A program made the translations under genes and the position numbers. 64,000 bases of DNA from Nodosilinea sp. P-1105 (GTDB lineage Bacteria > Cyanobacteriota > Cyanobacteriia > Phormidesmidales > Phormidesmidaceae), in assembly GCF_012911975.1 (NCBI RefSeq), contig NZ_SMDQ01000003.1, positions 1 to 64,000 of the forward strand. The letters run 5' to 3'. Positions 1 to 8,380 of the stretch are shown here, piece by piece. The stretch's first letter is position 1; each line of letters starts with the position of its first letter. The notes under the pieces were generated by a model. It worked only from the letters and a program-made list of their open reading frames with translations. It searched no databases and was not told where the DNA came from.

Positions 1-83
1 TCGGTTGTGAAACGCAGCTGCGGCGAAGATAGTGAGGGGGTTGCCCCTTGTTAAAATAGCGCGATGCCAGGGCTCTATTACAG

Positions 84-120
84 CACCCTCAGTCTGAAAG
101 GTCTGGGGGTGTTTTGTTTT
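84..120 (+). terminator. Rho-independent terminator of an upstream gene outside the window
   Basis: A 9-bp stem (CACCCTCAG at 84-92 with CTGGGGGTG at 103-111, one G-T pair) is followed by TTTTGTTTTT. It reads on the plus strand, so it would end a transcript entering from the left edge. The remaining bases up to the ilvE start at 341 hold no gene that I can recognise. Confidence 0.75.
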
Positions 121-340
121 TATATAGGGGTGAATGCCTTGGGGTGCCGATCCCTGAGTAATCGCTAAACGAACTGCCGCCAGATAAGCGTCGACACAGC
201 GTCCTCTTAGCATTAGCGTCAAGCGACTTTTTGCGGCTTAAGCGCTGACTGAGGGAATCTCTAAGAACACTGTAGTTGTGATCTTAATCGCGAAGATTGA
301 GATTATGCTTAAAAGAGCAGTGTTGAGTCCAGTGGTAGCC

Positions 341-1255
341 ATGCATAATTTTTTGCCAATTGCCTATTTTGAAGATCGCTTTTGCCCCTTTAAAGATGCC
401 AATATTTCCATTGCTACCCACGCACTGCACTACGGTACTGGAGCTTTTGGAGGATTGCGAGGTATCCCCGATCCACAGAATCCAGGGCGGATCTTGTTAT
501 TCCGCTTAGATCGCCATTGCCAGCGTTTGAGTACCAGTGCCCGGTTATTAAACTATGACCTATCGCCGGATAAAATCCAGTCGGTCATCATTGACTTTGT
601 TAAAAAGAATCGCCCAGAGACGTCATTCTATATTCGGCCATTTGTGTATACCTCTGACCTGGGAATTTCACCTCGGCTACATAAGGTAGAGAAAAACTTT
701 TTTGTGTATGGTCTGGAGCTAGGGGATTATTTATCCCCTGAAGGGGTGACTTGCCGCATCAGTTCTTGGTATCGCCAGGAAGATCGCAGTTTGCCTTTAC
801 GAGGTAAAATTAGCGGAGCTTACATTACCTCTTCCCTCGCTAAAACAGAGGCTGTAGAATCGGGATTTGATGAAGCAATTTTGATGAATTCCCAGGGCAA
901 AGTGAGTGAGGCTTCGGGGATGAATGTGTTTGTGGTGCGTGGCGGTATGTTAATTACACCGGGCTACGATCAAGACATTTTAGAAGGGATCACCCGTGAC
1001 AGCATTATCACTGTGGCTAAGGGTTTGGGTCTTGAGGTGATAGAACGATCGCTGGATAAGTCGGAACTGCTCATTGCTGATGAAGTGTTTTTAAGTGGCA
1101 CTGCCGCTAAGATTACTCCAGTGCGGCAGGTTGAAACCTATATCTTGCCGACTGATCGTCCTTTGACGCAGAGACTGCGGGACAAGTTGACAGCGATTAC
1201 TGAGGGCCGGGATGTGGACTATATGGATTGGGTCTTCCCAATTGAAGTTGGATAG
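341..1255 (+). CDS. ilvE: Branched-chain amino acid aminotransferase (class IV, PLP)
   Basis: It catalyses the last step of leucine, isoleucine and valine synthesis, transferring an amino group from glutamate to branched 2-oxo acids with PLP in the cytosol. The protein matches, from memory, the cyanobacterial IlvE type throughout: the N-terminal stretch THALHYGTGAFGG, the PLP-lysine segment RGKISGAYITSSLAK, EAILMNSQGKVSEASG and FLSGTAAKITPV. The start at 341 gives MHNFLPIAYFEDRF, the usual N-terminus, and a length of 304 residues. The longer frame from GTG 278 adds 21 residues without family resemblance. It stands alone on the plus strand, convergent with the next gene 24 bp away. Confidence 0.93.
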   Translation: MHNFLPIAYFEDRFCPFKDANISIATHALHYGTGAFGGLRGIPDPQNPGRILLFRLDRHCQRLSTSARLLNYDLSPDKIQSVIIDFVKKNRPETSFYIRPFVYTSDLGISPRLHKVEKNFFVYGLELGDYLSPEGVTCRISSWYRQEDRSLPLRGKISGAYITSSLAKTEAVESGFDEAILMNSQGKVSEASGMNVFVVRGGMLITPGYDQDILEGITRDSIITVAKGLGLEVIERSLDKSELLIADEVFLSGTAAKITPVRQVETYILPTDRPLTQRLRDKLTAITEGRDVDYMDWVFPIEVG

Positions 1256-1279
1256 TGGTGTTTTACTAGTGGTGCTTTA

Positions 1280-2755
1280 TTAGAACTGACTGGCCCAGTC
1301 TTTAGCCCAATGAAGATGCTGATGGACGTCGTCTAAGGTTTTGCCCTCGCTATACAGCCTTAGCACAGGTTCGGTGCCGCTAAAGCGAATGAGTAGCCAA
1401 CTGTCGTCAGCTAGGGTGAGTTTATACCCATCAATCGCCAGACAGTCTTTCACAGCTTTGCCGACTACCTCGGTCGGAGGAGCTGTGGCTAATTGCTTGA
1501 GTAGTTTCGCTTGGACATCCATGCTGGCTAGGGGGATATCGATGCGATCGTATTCTGAGAAGTATCCAGTTTTCTCTTGTAGAGTTTGGTAGTAATCGCT
1601 TAAGTCCATGCCTGATGTGACCACAGCTTCTAGGACGTAAAGGGCTGACATTAAGGCATCGCGTTCAGGAATATGGTGGCCATATCCAATGCCACCAGAC
1701 TCTTCGCCGCCTAGCAGGACAGTAGCTTCTTGCATACGATCGGCGATGTATTTGTAGCCAACGGGGGTTTGATATAGCTCAAGGCCGTGGAGTTTGGCAA
1801 CAGCTGGAATCAGATTGGAACCACTGATCGTTTTGACTACCTCGCCACTAAATCCCCGACGGGCTTTAAGGTGATCAATCAGAACTGGAATCAGAATTTG
1901 AGAACTGAGGAACTGCCCTTGACCGTCTACTGCAGCAATGCGATCGCTATCGCCATCGAACACTAGACCCACCTTCAGCCCGTCTTGAGGGGTCTGGTAG
2001 GACTTAACGGTGTCTAGCATTTCCCCTAAGTACTTGGGGAGAGGCTCAGGCGGGTTGCCCCCAAAGAGGGGGTCAGCCTGGGGGTGTAGTTCGTGGACAG
2101 TGTCTGCTCCTAGTAGGCGGGGTAGCCCGCCGGAGGCAGAGCCGTACATCACATCAGCAAATACTGTTAGTTTGCCGCTAGCGACAGCCGCCTGGATGGC
2201 TGCAATATCCACCTCAGCCCGTAAGGCATTGCAGTACTCGGGCCAGGGATCAAAGTCGGATACGGTACCCCTTGCGCCTATGGGAGTTGGCGGAGTAGGT
2301 AAGAGGGCTTCTACTTGTTGGGTGACTTCTGGAGAGACTGAACCACCAAAGGCTCCCTTGATTTTGAGACCAGAATAAGCAGGAGGGTTATGACTTGCGG
2401 TGATCACTATGGCCCCTAGCAACTGCCGATGCTTGGCAGCAAAGCTAAAGGCTGGGGTGGGGGCGTAGTCTTGGGAGAGTAAAACATCAAACCCCTGGTT
2501 GGCAATGGCTGCTGCTGCTGTGCGGGCAAATTCTGAGGACAGGAAGCGGCGATCGTATCCTACTGCTATCGTTCGACTGCCTGTGGATGGCCCAAAGCAC
2601 TTGTGTAGGACATGGGCTGAAACGGCAGCTACCTGGGCTACTCGCTCGAAAGTAAAGTCAGCGGCGATGATGCCACGCCAGCCATCAGTGCCAAATTTAA
2701 TCGGTTTTGGGGTTGCTGGAATGGGGCCAGAAAGTGCTGCCATGGCAGGGTCCAA
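1280..2755 (-). CDS. Phosphoglucomutase/phosphomannomutase family protein
   Basis: An alpha-D-phosphohexomutase that moves a phosphate between C1 and C6 of a hexose, probably glucose or mannose, supplying glycogen and cell-envelope precursors. All four family loops are present in order: the phosphoserine loop TASHNPP near residue 120, the metal loop DGDSDR near residue 268, the sugar loop GGEESGG near residue 350 and the phosphate loop RFSGTEP near the C-terminus. At 491 residues it has full length. The substrate cannot be read from sequence; the glucosamine-specific GlmM loop is not evident. It converges on ilvE, with no operon partner. Confidence 0.9.
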   Translation of the reverse strand: MDPAMAALSGPIPATPKPIKFGTDGWRGIIAADFTFERVAQVAAVSAHVLHKCFGPSTGSRTIAVGYDRRFLSSEFARTAAAAIANQGFDVLLSQDYAPTPAFSFAAKHRQLLGAIVITASHNPPAYSGLKIKGAFGGSVSPEVTQQVEALLPTPPTPIGARGTVSDFDPWPEYCNALRAEVDIAAIQAAVASGKLTVFADVMYGSASGGLPRLLGADTVHELHPQADPLFGGNPPEPLPKYLGEMLDTVKSYQTPQDGLKVGLVFDGDSDRIAAVDGQGQFLSSQILIPVLIDHLKARRGFSGEVVKTISGSNLIPAVAKLHGLELYQTPVGYKYIADRMQEATVLLGGEESGGIGYGHHIPERDALMSALYVLEAVVTSGMDLSDYYQTLQEKTGYFSEYDRIDIPLASMDVQAKLLKQLATAPPTEVVGKAVKDCLAIDGYKLTLADDSWLLIRFSGTEPVLRLYSEGKTLDDVHQHLHWAKDWASQF

Positions 2756-3135
2756 ACAATAAGGGGGCAGGAGAAAGGTGATTTTTCTTGAGTTTACTCG
2801 CTTCGGCTAAGTACAGCATAGGCCGTCCTTCGCCTCCATCAATAATTTACCTAGAGCCGAGAGTTTAATGAGAGTTCTACAAGAAATCCAACCTTGTCCG
2901 GATCAACACCTCAGACGCTAGGCTCAGCCATAGGAGCTGATGCAGCGTCCAGACTCTGGATGGGTTTTAGCTGGAACCCTCTTGTTGGTAGTTGTGGTTT
3001 AGAAGTCAAGGAATAGAGGGATGTAGGATAATGTTGCCTTGGATCTTTTACTGGTGTTGCGGTATTTTCAATACGTTACTAGAGTGACGTTGAAAGAGGG
3101 AGTTCTGCTCCTGTGTTACTCTAGACTATGCTAAG
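2756..3135. other. Gene-free stretch upstream of the mutase and tRNA-Pro
   Basis: About 380 bp lie between the divergent start of the mutase and tRNA-Pro. I see no convincing open frame. Segment 2880-3060 is moderately GC-rich and could include the mutase promoter on the minus strand or a small RNA, but no known RNA family is recognisable by eye. Confidence 0.4.
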
Positions 3136-3209
3136 CGGGATGTAGCGCAGTTTGGTAGCGCACTTCGTTCGGGACGAAGGGGCCGTGGGTTCGAATCCCG
3201 CCATCCCGA
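3136..3209 (+). tRNA. tRNA-Pro (anticodon CGG)
   Basis: A complete 74-nt cloverleaf: acceptor CGGGATG pairs with CATCCCG, the anticodon stem CTTCG/CGAAG encloses the loop TTCGGGA with anticodon CGG, and the T loop is GTTCGAATC. The discriminator base is A, and no CCA is encoded. It decodes CCG proline codons. Its last 18 bases plus two more recur 77 bp downstream. Confidence 0.95.
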
Positions 3210-3268
3210 TTGACATCAATACTGCGCCCACGGCCCCCAGCCGTGGGTAGCCTTCAGCAAGCCAGCTA

Positions 3269-3288
3269 CGAATCCCGCCATCCCGATT
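3269..3288 (+). repeat. Direct repeat of the tRNA-Pro 3' end (att-like)
   Basis: Twenty bases ending in CATCCCGATT are identical to 3192-3211, which runs from the T loop to just past the tRNA 3' end. Between the copies is a small GC-rich hairpin (CCCACGGC...GCCGTGGG). Such a partial tRNA copy is what integration at a tRNA 3' end leaves behind. No integrase is nearby and only 57 bp separate the copies, so any element has been lost. The 300 bp from 3289 to 3590 hold no gene I can recognise. Confidence 0.7.
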
Positions 3289-3590
3289 CTTCTAAAAGGG
3301 GGGTGGGGTTGGTTACTTTTGGACGCTTTTGGACGTCTGAGTGGTAGGAAATGGCATGGGACTGCTAAAGTGGGACGTTTTTTAGAACGCCTGCTGTACA
3401 AGGGTGCTGGGTAATGAGGACTCAAGGACCATGCTTTTAGAGACCAGTGCCAATCACCCCTCCTAGTGAATCCAACCAACGCCCCGGCTATGCCAGCCCC
3501 CGTCGTCTGCTCCCCACGATTGCCGACCGTTGCCGCGACTGGTGAAACTCGTTAGGCTAAGCTGCAGAAACCATCGCTGAGGGCATTACC

Positions 3591-4553
3591 GTGACCACTG
3601 GCATCACTCTGCAAACCCTTACCCTGGGGCCTGATGGCCCTACCGTACCGGCCCTGGGGGTGGGCACCTGGGCTTGGGGCGACTCGCTTTTTTGGGATTA
3701 CGGTAAAGCCTACGATGACAGTGACCTGCAAGCGGCATTTCAGGCTTCCTTAGAGGCCGGACTCACCCTGTTTGACACCGCCGAGGTCTATGGTTTAGGG
3801 CAGTCAGAGCGGCTGATTGGTCAGTTCATGAAAGCTACCGGCCAAACCCCCGCGATCGCCACCAAGTACTTTCCGCTGCCCTGGCGCTTTTCCCAGCAAT
3901 CGGTGGCCGCTGCCCTGACCGCCAGTCTAGAGCGCCTGCAGGTGGATGCCGTCGCCCTGTATCAAGTGCATTGGCCCCTGGATTTCTTTTTGGGGCAAAA
4001 GGGGCTGATGCAGGCCCTGGCCACCGAGGTCAAACGGGGCCGCATTGGGGCGATCGGGGTGAGCAATTACTCGGCTCAACAGATGCGAGAGGCCCATGGC
4101 TATCTGGCCGCACAAGGGGTTCCCCTGGCCGTGAACCAGGTGCAATATTCCCTGCTGCACCGCAACATCGAAACCAACGGGGTGCTGGAAACCGCCCGGC
4201 AACTGGGGGTGACGATTCTGGCCTACAGCCCCCTGGCCCAGGGGCTGCTGACGGGCAAATATACCCCAGAGGCTAACCTCAAACCGGCTGGCGCTCGCTG
4301 GCTGAACCCCCGCTTTAGCGAGAGTGGGCTGACTAAGCTAATGCCGTTGATTCAGGCTCTACAGGCGATCGGCGAAACCTATGACCGCACCCCGGCCCAG
4401 GTGGCCCTGAACTGGCTGGTGGCCCAGGGGAATGTACTGCCGATTCCAGGGGCAAAAAATGCCCGCCAAGCTAGCCAAAATGCTGGGGCCTTGGGGTGGC
4501 AAATGACTACAGAAGAGCAGGAGCAGTTGCGCGGGGTTGCGGGTCAGGTTTAG
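3591..4553 (+). CDS. Aldo/keto reductase
   Basis: An NADPH-dependent aldo/keto reductase acting on an unknown carbonyl substrate in the cytosol. The tetrad is visible: Asp in LFDTAEVYG, Tyr in the same motif, Lys in ATKYFPLPW, and His in YQVHWPLD. Further family motifs are IGAIGVSNYS, LAVNQVQYSLL, AYSPLAQGLLTGKY and the C-terminal PIPGAKNARQA that binds the 2'-phosphate of NADPH. It starts with GTG at 3591 and has 320 residues, normal for the family. There is no operon partner, and it is followed by 500 bp of repeats. Confidence 0.9.
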   Translation: MTTGITLQTLTLGPDGPTVPALGVGTWAWGDSLFWDYGKAYDDSDLQAAFQASLEAGLTLFDTAEVYGLGQSERLIGQFMKATGQTPAIATKYFPLPWRFSQQSVAAALTASLERLQVDAVALYQVHWPLDFFLGQKGLMQALATEVKRGRIGAIGVSNYSAQQMREAHGYLAAQGVPLAVNQVQYSLLHRNIETNGVLETARQLGVTILAYSPLAQGLLTGKYTPEANLKPAGARWLNPRFSESGLTKLMPLIQALQAIGETYDRTPAQVALNWLVAQGNVLPIPGAKNARQASQNAGALGWQMTTEEQEQLRGVAGQV

Positions 4554-4598
4554 GGAACGATGCGATTTTAGATTTTGGATTTTGGATTTTAGGAGAGT

Positions 4599-4868
4599 TG
4601 ACCCACCCCTACCCCCTCATTGACTGACAAAACTTATGCACAGATCCTTCGGAAGCCCCTCACCCTAGCCCTCTCCCGAAGGGAGAGGGAACAAGAGAGT
4701 GGATCGGCTCCCCTCGCCCTCTGGGAGAGGGGTTGGGGGTGAGGGCCAACAACTTTTGTCAGTCAACCAGCCCTACCCCTCCAAGGAGGGGATTTCGGAC
4801 TTTGATGCTATTAATTGTCTACATCTGTTAACCCTAGATTCAAGACTCGACGCTGCACTAAGGCAATC
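4599..4868 (-). repeat. Interspersed repeat (family R2), interrupted by a MITE
   Basis: On the minus strand this segment matches 59672-59780: a stretch beginning TAGTGCAGC, then CATCAAAGTC, then AAATCCCCTCCTTTGGAGG-like sequence and GGGGTAGGGGTGGGTCAA. The MITE at 4616-4770 splits it. Without the MITE and one copy of its 9-bp target duplication, the flanks join to a continuous match to the other copy. The gene-free 4554-5066 interval is filled by this repeat, the MITE and about 200 bp in which I see nothing. Confidence 0.8.
4616..4770. mobile_element. MITE-like element, copy 1, with 9-bp target duplication
   Basis: A 155-bp element with 20-bp imperfect terminal inverted repeats: the left end is CTCATTGACTGACAAAACTT, and the right end read inward is CTGGTTGACTGACAAAAGTT. 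The inner 13 bp TTGACTGACAAAA are perfectly inverted at 4620-4632 and 4754-4766. It is flanked on both sides by CCCTACCCC (4607-4615 and 4771-4779). It encodes no protein, and its interior is largely self-complementary (CCTCACCCTAGCCCTCTCCC against GGGAGAGGGGTTGGGGGTGA). A second copy is at 30147. Nine-bp duplications point to mobilisation by a DDE transposase supplied elsewhere. Confidence 0.9.
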
Positions 4869-5066
4869 TCTGGATAACAAAATACCCCCGTAGGATGGGC
4901 AAAGCTTGCGTGCCCCTCAGGAATCGAGCTACATCAAGGGAAAATCTTTCCTAGAGATCGCCTAAGGTAGGTGACCTTTGATGTCGAGTAACCCATCGTA
5001 GATAATTATGAGTACCGACCACCGATTGCCTTCCTCGGTCATGGGAGGCAGGGTTAAGTTGTCCCC

Positions 5067-5834
5067 ATGCCGCGCATTCCGCGCCAGCTTGTCTCAGGCT
5101 ATTGCTATCACATCACCGTCCGCTGCAACAATCGCGAGTTCAAACTAATTCGCGATGAATGTCGTGAGGTGTTGCTCTACGCCATTGACCGATGCAAAGA
5201 GAAGTATGGCTTTAAGCTGTATGCCCTGTGCATTATGAGCAACCATGTGCATTATTTGCTAGAGCCCAAGCAGCCGGAAGACTTGCCGCTAATCATGCAC
5301 TGGCTAAACTGGTATACGGCCATGTGCTTCAATCGCATGTTGAACCGGACGGGGCACTTTTGGGAAAAGCGGTACCACAGCACTGGGTTCCCTAATACCG
5401 ACTATCGGCGGGTGCTGAATACGCTGCGCTACATTCACGCCAACCCCAAGGCGGCGAACATGCAGCAGGGATTTTTCTATGACTACAGCAACTACGGCAG
5501 CTACGACCGACTCACCAACGACGGCCTAACCCAATGGCACCCGGCGTTTATGGCCCTAGGGGTGACGCTGGAACTGTGCGCGGCGGCGTATCGGGCGTTT
5601 TGCAAAAAATATAAACCCAAGCCCAAGCCAGAGAAGCGGAATCATTGGGGTAGCAAGCTGTTGGCACAGATCAAGGCGCGGAGCAAGATTAAGAAAAAGC
5701 CCAGCCCTGGGCAAAAGAGCCTATGGGAGGGGTGGGAAACACCCGCCCAGGAAATTCGCCAGGTGGCGGAGAAGTTTGTGCTGGCGAATTGCCTGAACCC
5801 GGAGGTAGTTCGCCTACGGTTTGAGCCGCCCTGA
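5067..5834 (+). CDS. REP-associated tyrosine transposase (IS200-like Y1 family)
   Basis: A single-strand transposase of the Y1/HUH superfamily, of the kind that moves REP or IS200-type hairpin elements. The N-terminus MPRIPRQLVSGYCYHITVRC is typical. The HUH motif is in IMSNHVHYLLEP, GHFWEKRYHS follows, and the candidate catalytic tyrosine is in NTLRYIHANPKAA. At 255 residues it has a basic C-terminal extension (residues 180-220, rich in Lys and Pro), longer than a minimal IS200 enzyme. The start is ATG 5067. A 33-bp perfect hairpin follows the stop codon by 4 bp. It is probably a domesticated, single-copy gene rather than a complete IS, since no IS ends are evident. Confidence 0.88.
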   Translation: MPRIPRQLVSGYCYHITVRCNNREFKLIRDECREVLLYAIDRCKEKYGFKLYALCIMSNHVHYLLEPKQPEDLPLIMHWLNWYTAMCFNRMLNRTGHFWEKRYHSTGFPNTDYRRVLNTLRYIHANPKAANMQQGFFYDYSNYGSYDRLTNDGLTQWHPAFMALGVTLELCAAAYRAFCKKYKPKPKPEKRNHWGSKLLAQIKARSKIKKKPSPGQKSLWEGWETPAQEIRQVAEKFVLANCLNPEVVRLRFEPP

Positions 5835-5838
5835 GGAA

Positions 5839-5871
5839 AGACCTCCGAGTTTTTCAAAAACTCGGAGGTCT
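5839..5871. repeat. 33-bp perfect hairpin behind the transposase gene
   Basis: AGACCTCCGAGTTTTT and its exact reverse complement are separated by a single C. It may act as a terminator for the transposase gene (the loop side has T and A runs) or be a REP-like substrate of that transposase. No second copy was found in this window. Confidence 0.8.
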
Positions 5872-5968
5872 GCCCCGTGGTGCCAGGTAACGGATCGCTG
5901 AAAGGTAGGTAAATCGTGTAAAAAGCAGTGCTTTACAAACTTTAAAAAACGCCTAGAACTGGCTCGTG

Positions 5969-8260
5969 CTACAGTTCACAAGTCTCGATGCGAGAGAAGA
6001 GAACACACCACCCCAAGGACGACGCGCGAGAAGATCTACCTAACTCGGGAAATTCTCCCGCAGGAGATAAAGAGAGGTCCAGGTTGAGAGAGTCATAGGT
6101 GTATATCCATTCGCCGTCTACGCGCCAGCCGACGCGATCGCCAAATTCTTCCCAAATCTTAGCACCTGGGTACTTGCCATCCAGTTTGCCCCCGCACTCC
6201 ACATAAATACGCTTCTGCACACTAAAGCCCCACTTCCCCTGACTGTACTTCACCCACAGCCCATCAAGGCACAGCAAGTCGGGGCACGGGAAAATTAGCA
6301 GCTCGTTCCTGTAAAGCATTTGCCCAAACTCCTTGCCATAGGTTTGCAGCATCAGCCGCCAGGTTTCGATATCGGCCTCTTTCCACTGGCCCTGCTGCAA
6401 ATACTCCTCTAGCTGTCCAAAGCGGCGAATCTTAATATCGGCCACCAGGTCGTCATCCAGGCGGCGGCGGGTGACGCGCAGGCAATCGTAGGCCAGGGCT
6501 GCGGCGGCGTGGCTGCGGCGATAGGCAGCGCTGAGCAGGTGGGTGGGGTTGACCTGGGCGACGTAGAGCAAAATGGTGCCCTTCCAGTATTCTTCCTCAA
6601 AGTGCTGCAACAGCAGGTCTTCGCGGCCCCGATCTTTAATTTCGGTAGCGGCCAAATATTCTTGAAAGCTGCGGTGGGCAAACTCGTAGCCGTCGTCTTT
6701 TTTTACCAGCAGTTCGCTCACCCGCTCAATGGTCTGAAGAAACTGGCGGGGGGCCACGGTTTCGTCCTGGTCGGCCAAACCCTGCTGAATCAGGTCGAGC
6801 AAATCATCTACTGGGATCACCTGCTGTTCAGCCTGCACCATGGCCAGGGCCACCGTTTGCAGCACCGCCTGGCTGGCTTCGGCGGGCAGGGGCAGATCCA
6901 CCCGCTTGGCCATGGGGCGATCGCCCAGTTGCAGCTTGCAAATGCCGCGATACAGCTCCGCCTGGCGCTGGGGCAGTTGCTCGTTGGGGTAGCTGCGGTG
7001 GAACATGGCGATCATGTTGAGCATCAGCGGGTTTTCGGCCATGCTCTCTAGCTCTTTGCGGTTCTCAATTTGGCTCAGCAGGTTGTCGGCTCGCTGTTGG
7101 GCGGCTTCTTTGACATCCGGGGTGAGGCGGTTGCCCCGGTGAAACCGCTCCTGGCACAGGTACCACTGCTCCACAAAGCGGCGGCGCTGGTCTGCGTCGA
7201 AGGGCTGCACGGCCAGGGGGGTTTGTACTTTCTCCGCCGAGTAGTCAGCGTCGTAGGCGGTGGGGCGCGAGGTGAGCAAAAACACCGCCTGGGGATAGGT
7301 CTGCATTTGGGTGGTAATCCACTGGCTAACGGCGAGGCGCTGGGCCTCGGCTACTTCGTCAAAGCCATCCAGCATCACCAGCAGGCGTCCGGCTTGCAGC
7401 AGGTTTGCGGCCCAGGGGGTGGGCATTTCCAGAGCTTTGCCCTGGGGCAGGGCTTTGGCGTGGTGCTGGGCGATCAGCTCTGGCAGGGTAGGAGCGTCGG
7501 GCTTAGCGAGAGTGTCGCGCCAAGTGCGCAGGTACAGCAGTACGGGAATAAGGCTAGGCGCTTTATAGCGGCGGCGCACCAGTCGGGGGCGGGTGGCATA
7601 GAGGTAGGTGAGGTGGCGCAGCAGGGTGGTTTTGCCAAAGCCGCCGTAGGCTTTGATCACCAGATGGCGAAACTGGGGCGTTTTGGGGCTAAGGGCAAGG
7701 ATGTCCCAAATGCGCTGGGTAGGGCGTTCCTGCATCTGTTGCAGAATGTCGTCGGGTTTGTCGCCAAAGCCGGGCAAGGTGGGCAGGGCTTGGCCCTCAA
7801 AGTTGCGCAAAAATTCGCTGCTGAGCTTGAGCGGCACGTAAACTTCATCCAGGTCAGGGTTCAAAATGCCGGAGGGTAGGGGCACTTCGTTGTGGCTGAC
7901 GTAGGGACGGCAGGCACTGGCTTGGGCCTTGAGATACTGGCCTTCTTTCCCCGAAAACCGCCAGCGGATGGCGCGATCCAGCCGATCCAGCAGGCGGGCA
8001 AAGGCATCGGCGTCCTGGGTACCGCGATCGCCTGCAATTTCCCCCAGCCGGGCGGTAAAGTTGCCGGTATATCTGGCCCACACCGCCGTCACAACCATGG
8101 CCGGAAAAGTGAGCATGGCCATGGCCCACTCTTGCTGTACCAAAAAGTGAGCAAAAGCCCAACCGCTGCCCCCCAGCGGGCTCCACTGAATTAGGGCATC
8201 CACAGCCTTTTGCATATAGCGGCGTTCGGAGCTGGGATCTGGAGCGGTAGGCTTAGTCAT
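5969..8260 (-). CDS. NACHT NTPase with C-terminal GUN4 domain
   Basis: A STAND-type protein of 763 residues. The N-terminal part (about 25-70) contains one or two hydrophobic segments and may anchor it to a membrane. The NACHT core has Walker A AYGGFGKTTL (204-213), Walker B LLVMLDGFDE (293-302), TSRPTAYD and the downstream SFQEYLAATEI helix typical of bacterial NACHT proteins. The last ~160 residues form a GUN4 domain: GQWKEADIET, FPCPDLLCLDGLWVKYSQG, FGFSVQ-type GFSVQKRIYVE and FGDRVGWR, ending SRIETCEL. GUN4 domains bind tetrapyrroles and stimulate Mg-chelatase when free; here the domain is inferred to be a sensor. The minus-strand gene is isolated. Function unknown; NACHT proteins are often signalling or anti-phage proteins. 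Confidence 0.85.
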   Translation of the reverse strand: MTKPTAPDPSSERRYMQKAVDALIQWSPLGGSGWAFAHFLVQQEWAMAMLTFPAMVVTAVWARYTGNFTARLGEIAGDRGTQDADAFARLLDRLDRAIRWRFSGKEGQYLKAQASACRPYVSHNEVPLPSGILNPDLDEVYVPLKLSSEFLRNFEGQALPTLPGFGDKPDDILQQMQERPTQRIWDILALSPKTPQFRHLVIKAYGGFGKTTLLRHLTYLYATRPRLVRRRYKAPSLIPVLLYLRTWRDTLAKPDAPTLPELIAQHHAKALPQGKALEMPTPWAANLLQAGRLLVMLDGFDEVAEAQRLAVSQWITTQMQTYPQAVFLLTSRPTAYDADYSAEKVQTPLAVQPFDADQRRRFVEQWYLCQERFHRGNRLTPDVKEAAQQRADNLLSQIENRKELESMAENPLMLNMIAMFHRSYPNEQLPQRQAELYRGICKLQLGDRPMAKRVDLPLPAEASQAVLQTVALAMVQAEQQVIPVDDLLDLIQQGLADQDETVAPRQFLQTIERVSELLVKKDDGYEFAHRSFQEYLAATEIKDRGREDLLLQHFEEEYWKGTILLYVAQVNPTHLLSAAYRRSHAAAALAYDCLRVTRRRLDDDLVADIKIRRFGQLEEYLQQGQWKEADIETWRLMLQTYGKEFGQMLYRNELLIFPCPDLLCLDGLWVKYSQGKWGFSVQKRIYVECGGKLDGKYPGAKIWEEFGDRVGWRVDGEWIYTYDSLNLDLSLSPAGEFPELGRSSRASSLGWCVLFSRIETCEL

Positions 8261-8380
8261 TAGTAGCAGCAGAGGCAGGTTGCCTCCTATTTTGGCCTAT
8301 AAACTCGTCGCCCGATCTCCCCTGGCCGCTCTATACCGTACTGCTTGGGTGGATAGGTTAAGGTGGAAGAAACCCAACGG

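Noticed and set aside
278-340. Upstream GTG start of ilvE
   Set aside because: The extra 21 residues do not resemble the family; MHNFLPIAYFEDRF is the usual N-terminus.
2880-3110. Possible 6S or other small RNA upstream of tRNA-Pro
   Set aside because: No recognisable family signature; only position and composition suggested it.
4699-4893. Plus-strand frame across the MITE and the R2 repeat
   Set aside because: Its sequence is repeat DNA with the usual PLALWERGWG-like translation of such elements; no gene character.
7070-7879. Long plus-strand open frame (269 codons) opposite the NACHT-GUN4 gene
   Set aside because: It mirrors the GC-rich coding strand of a well-supported gene, has low-complexity Gly/Gln-rich translation and no start signal.
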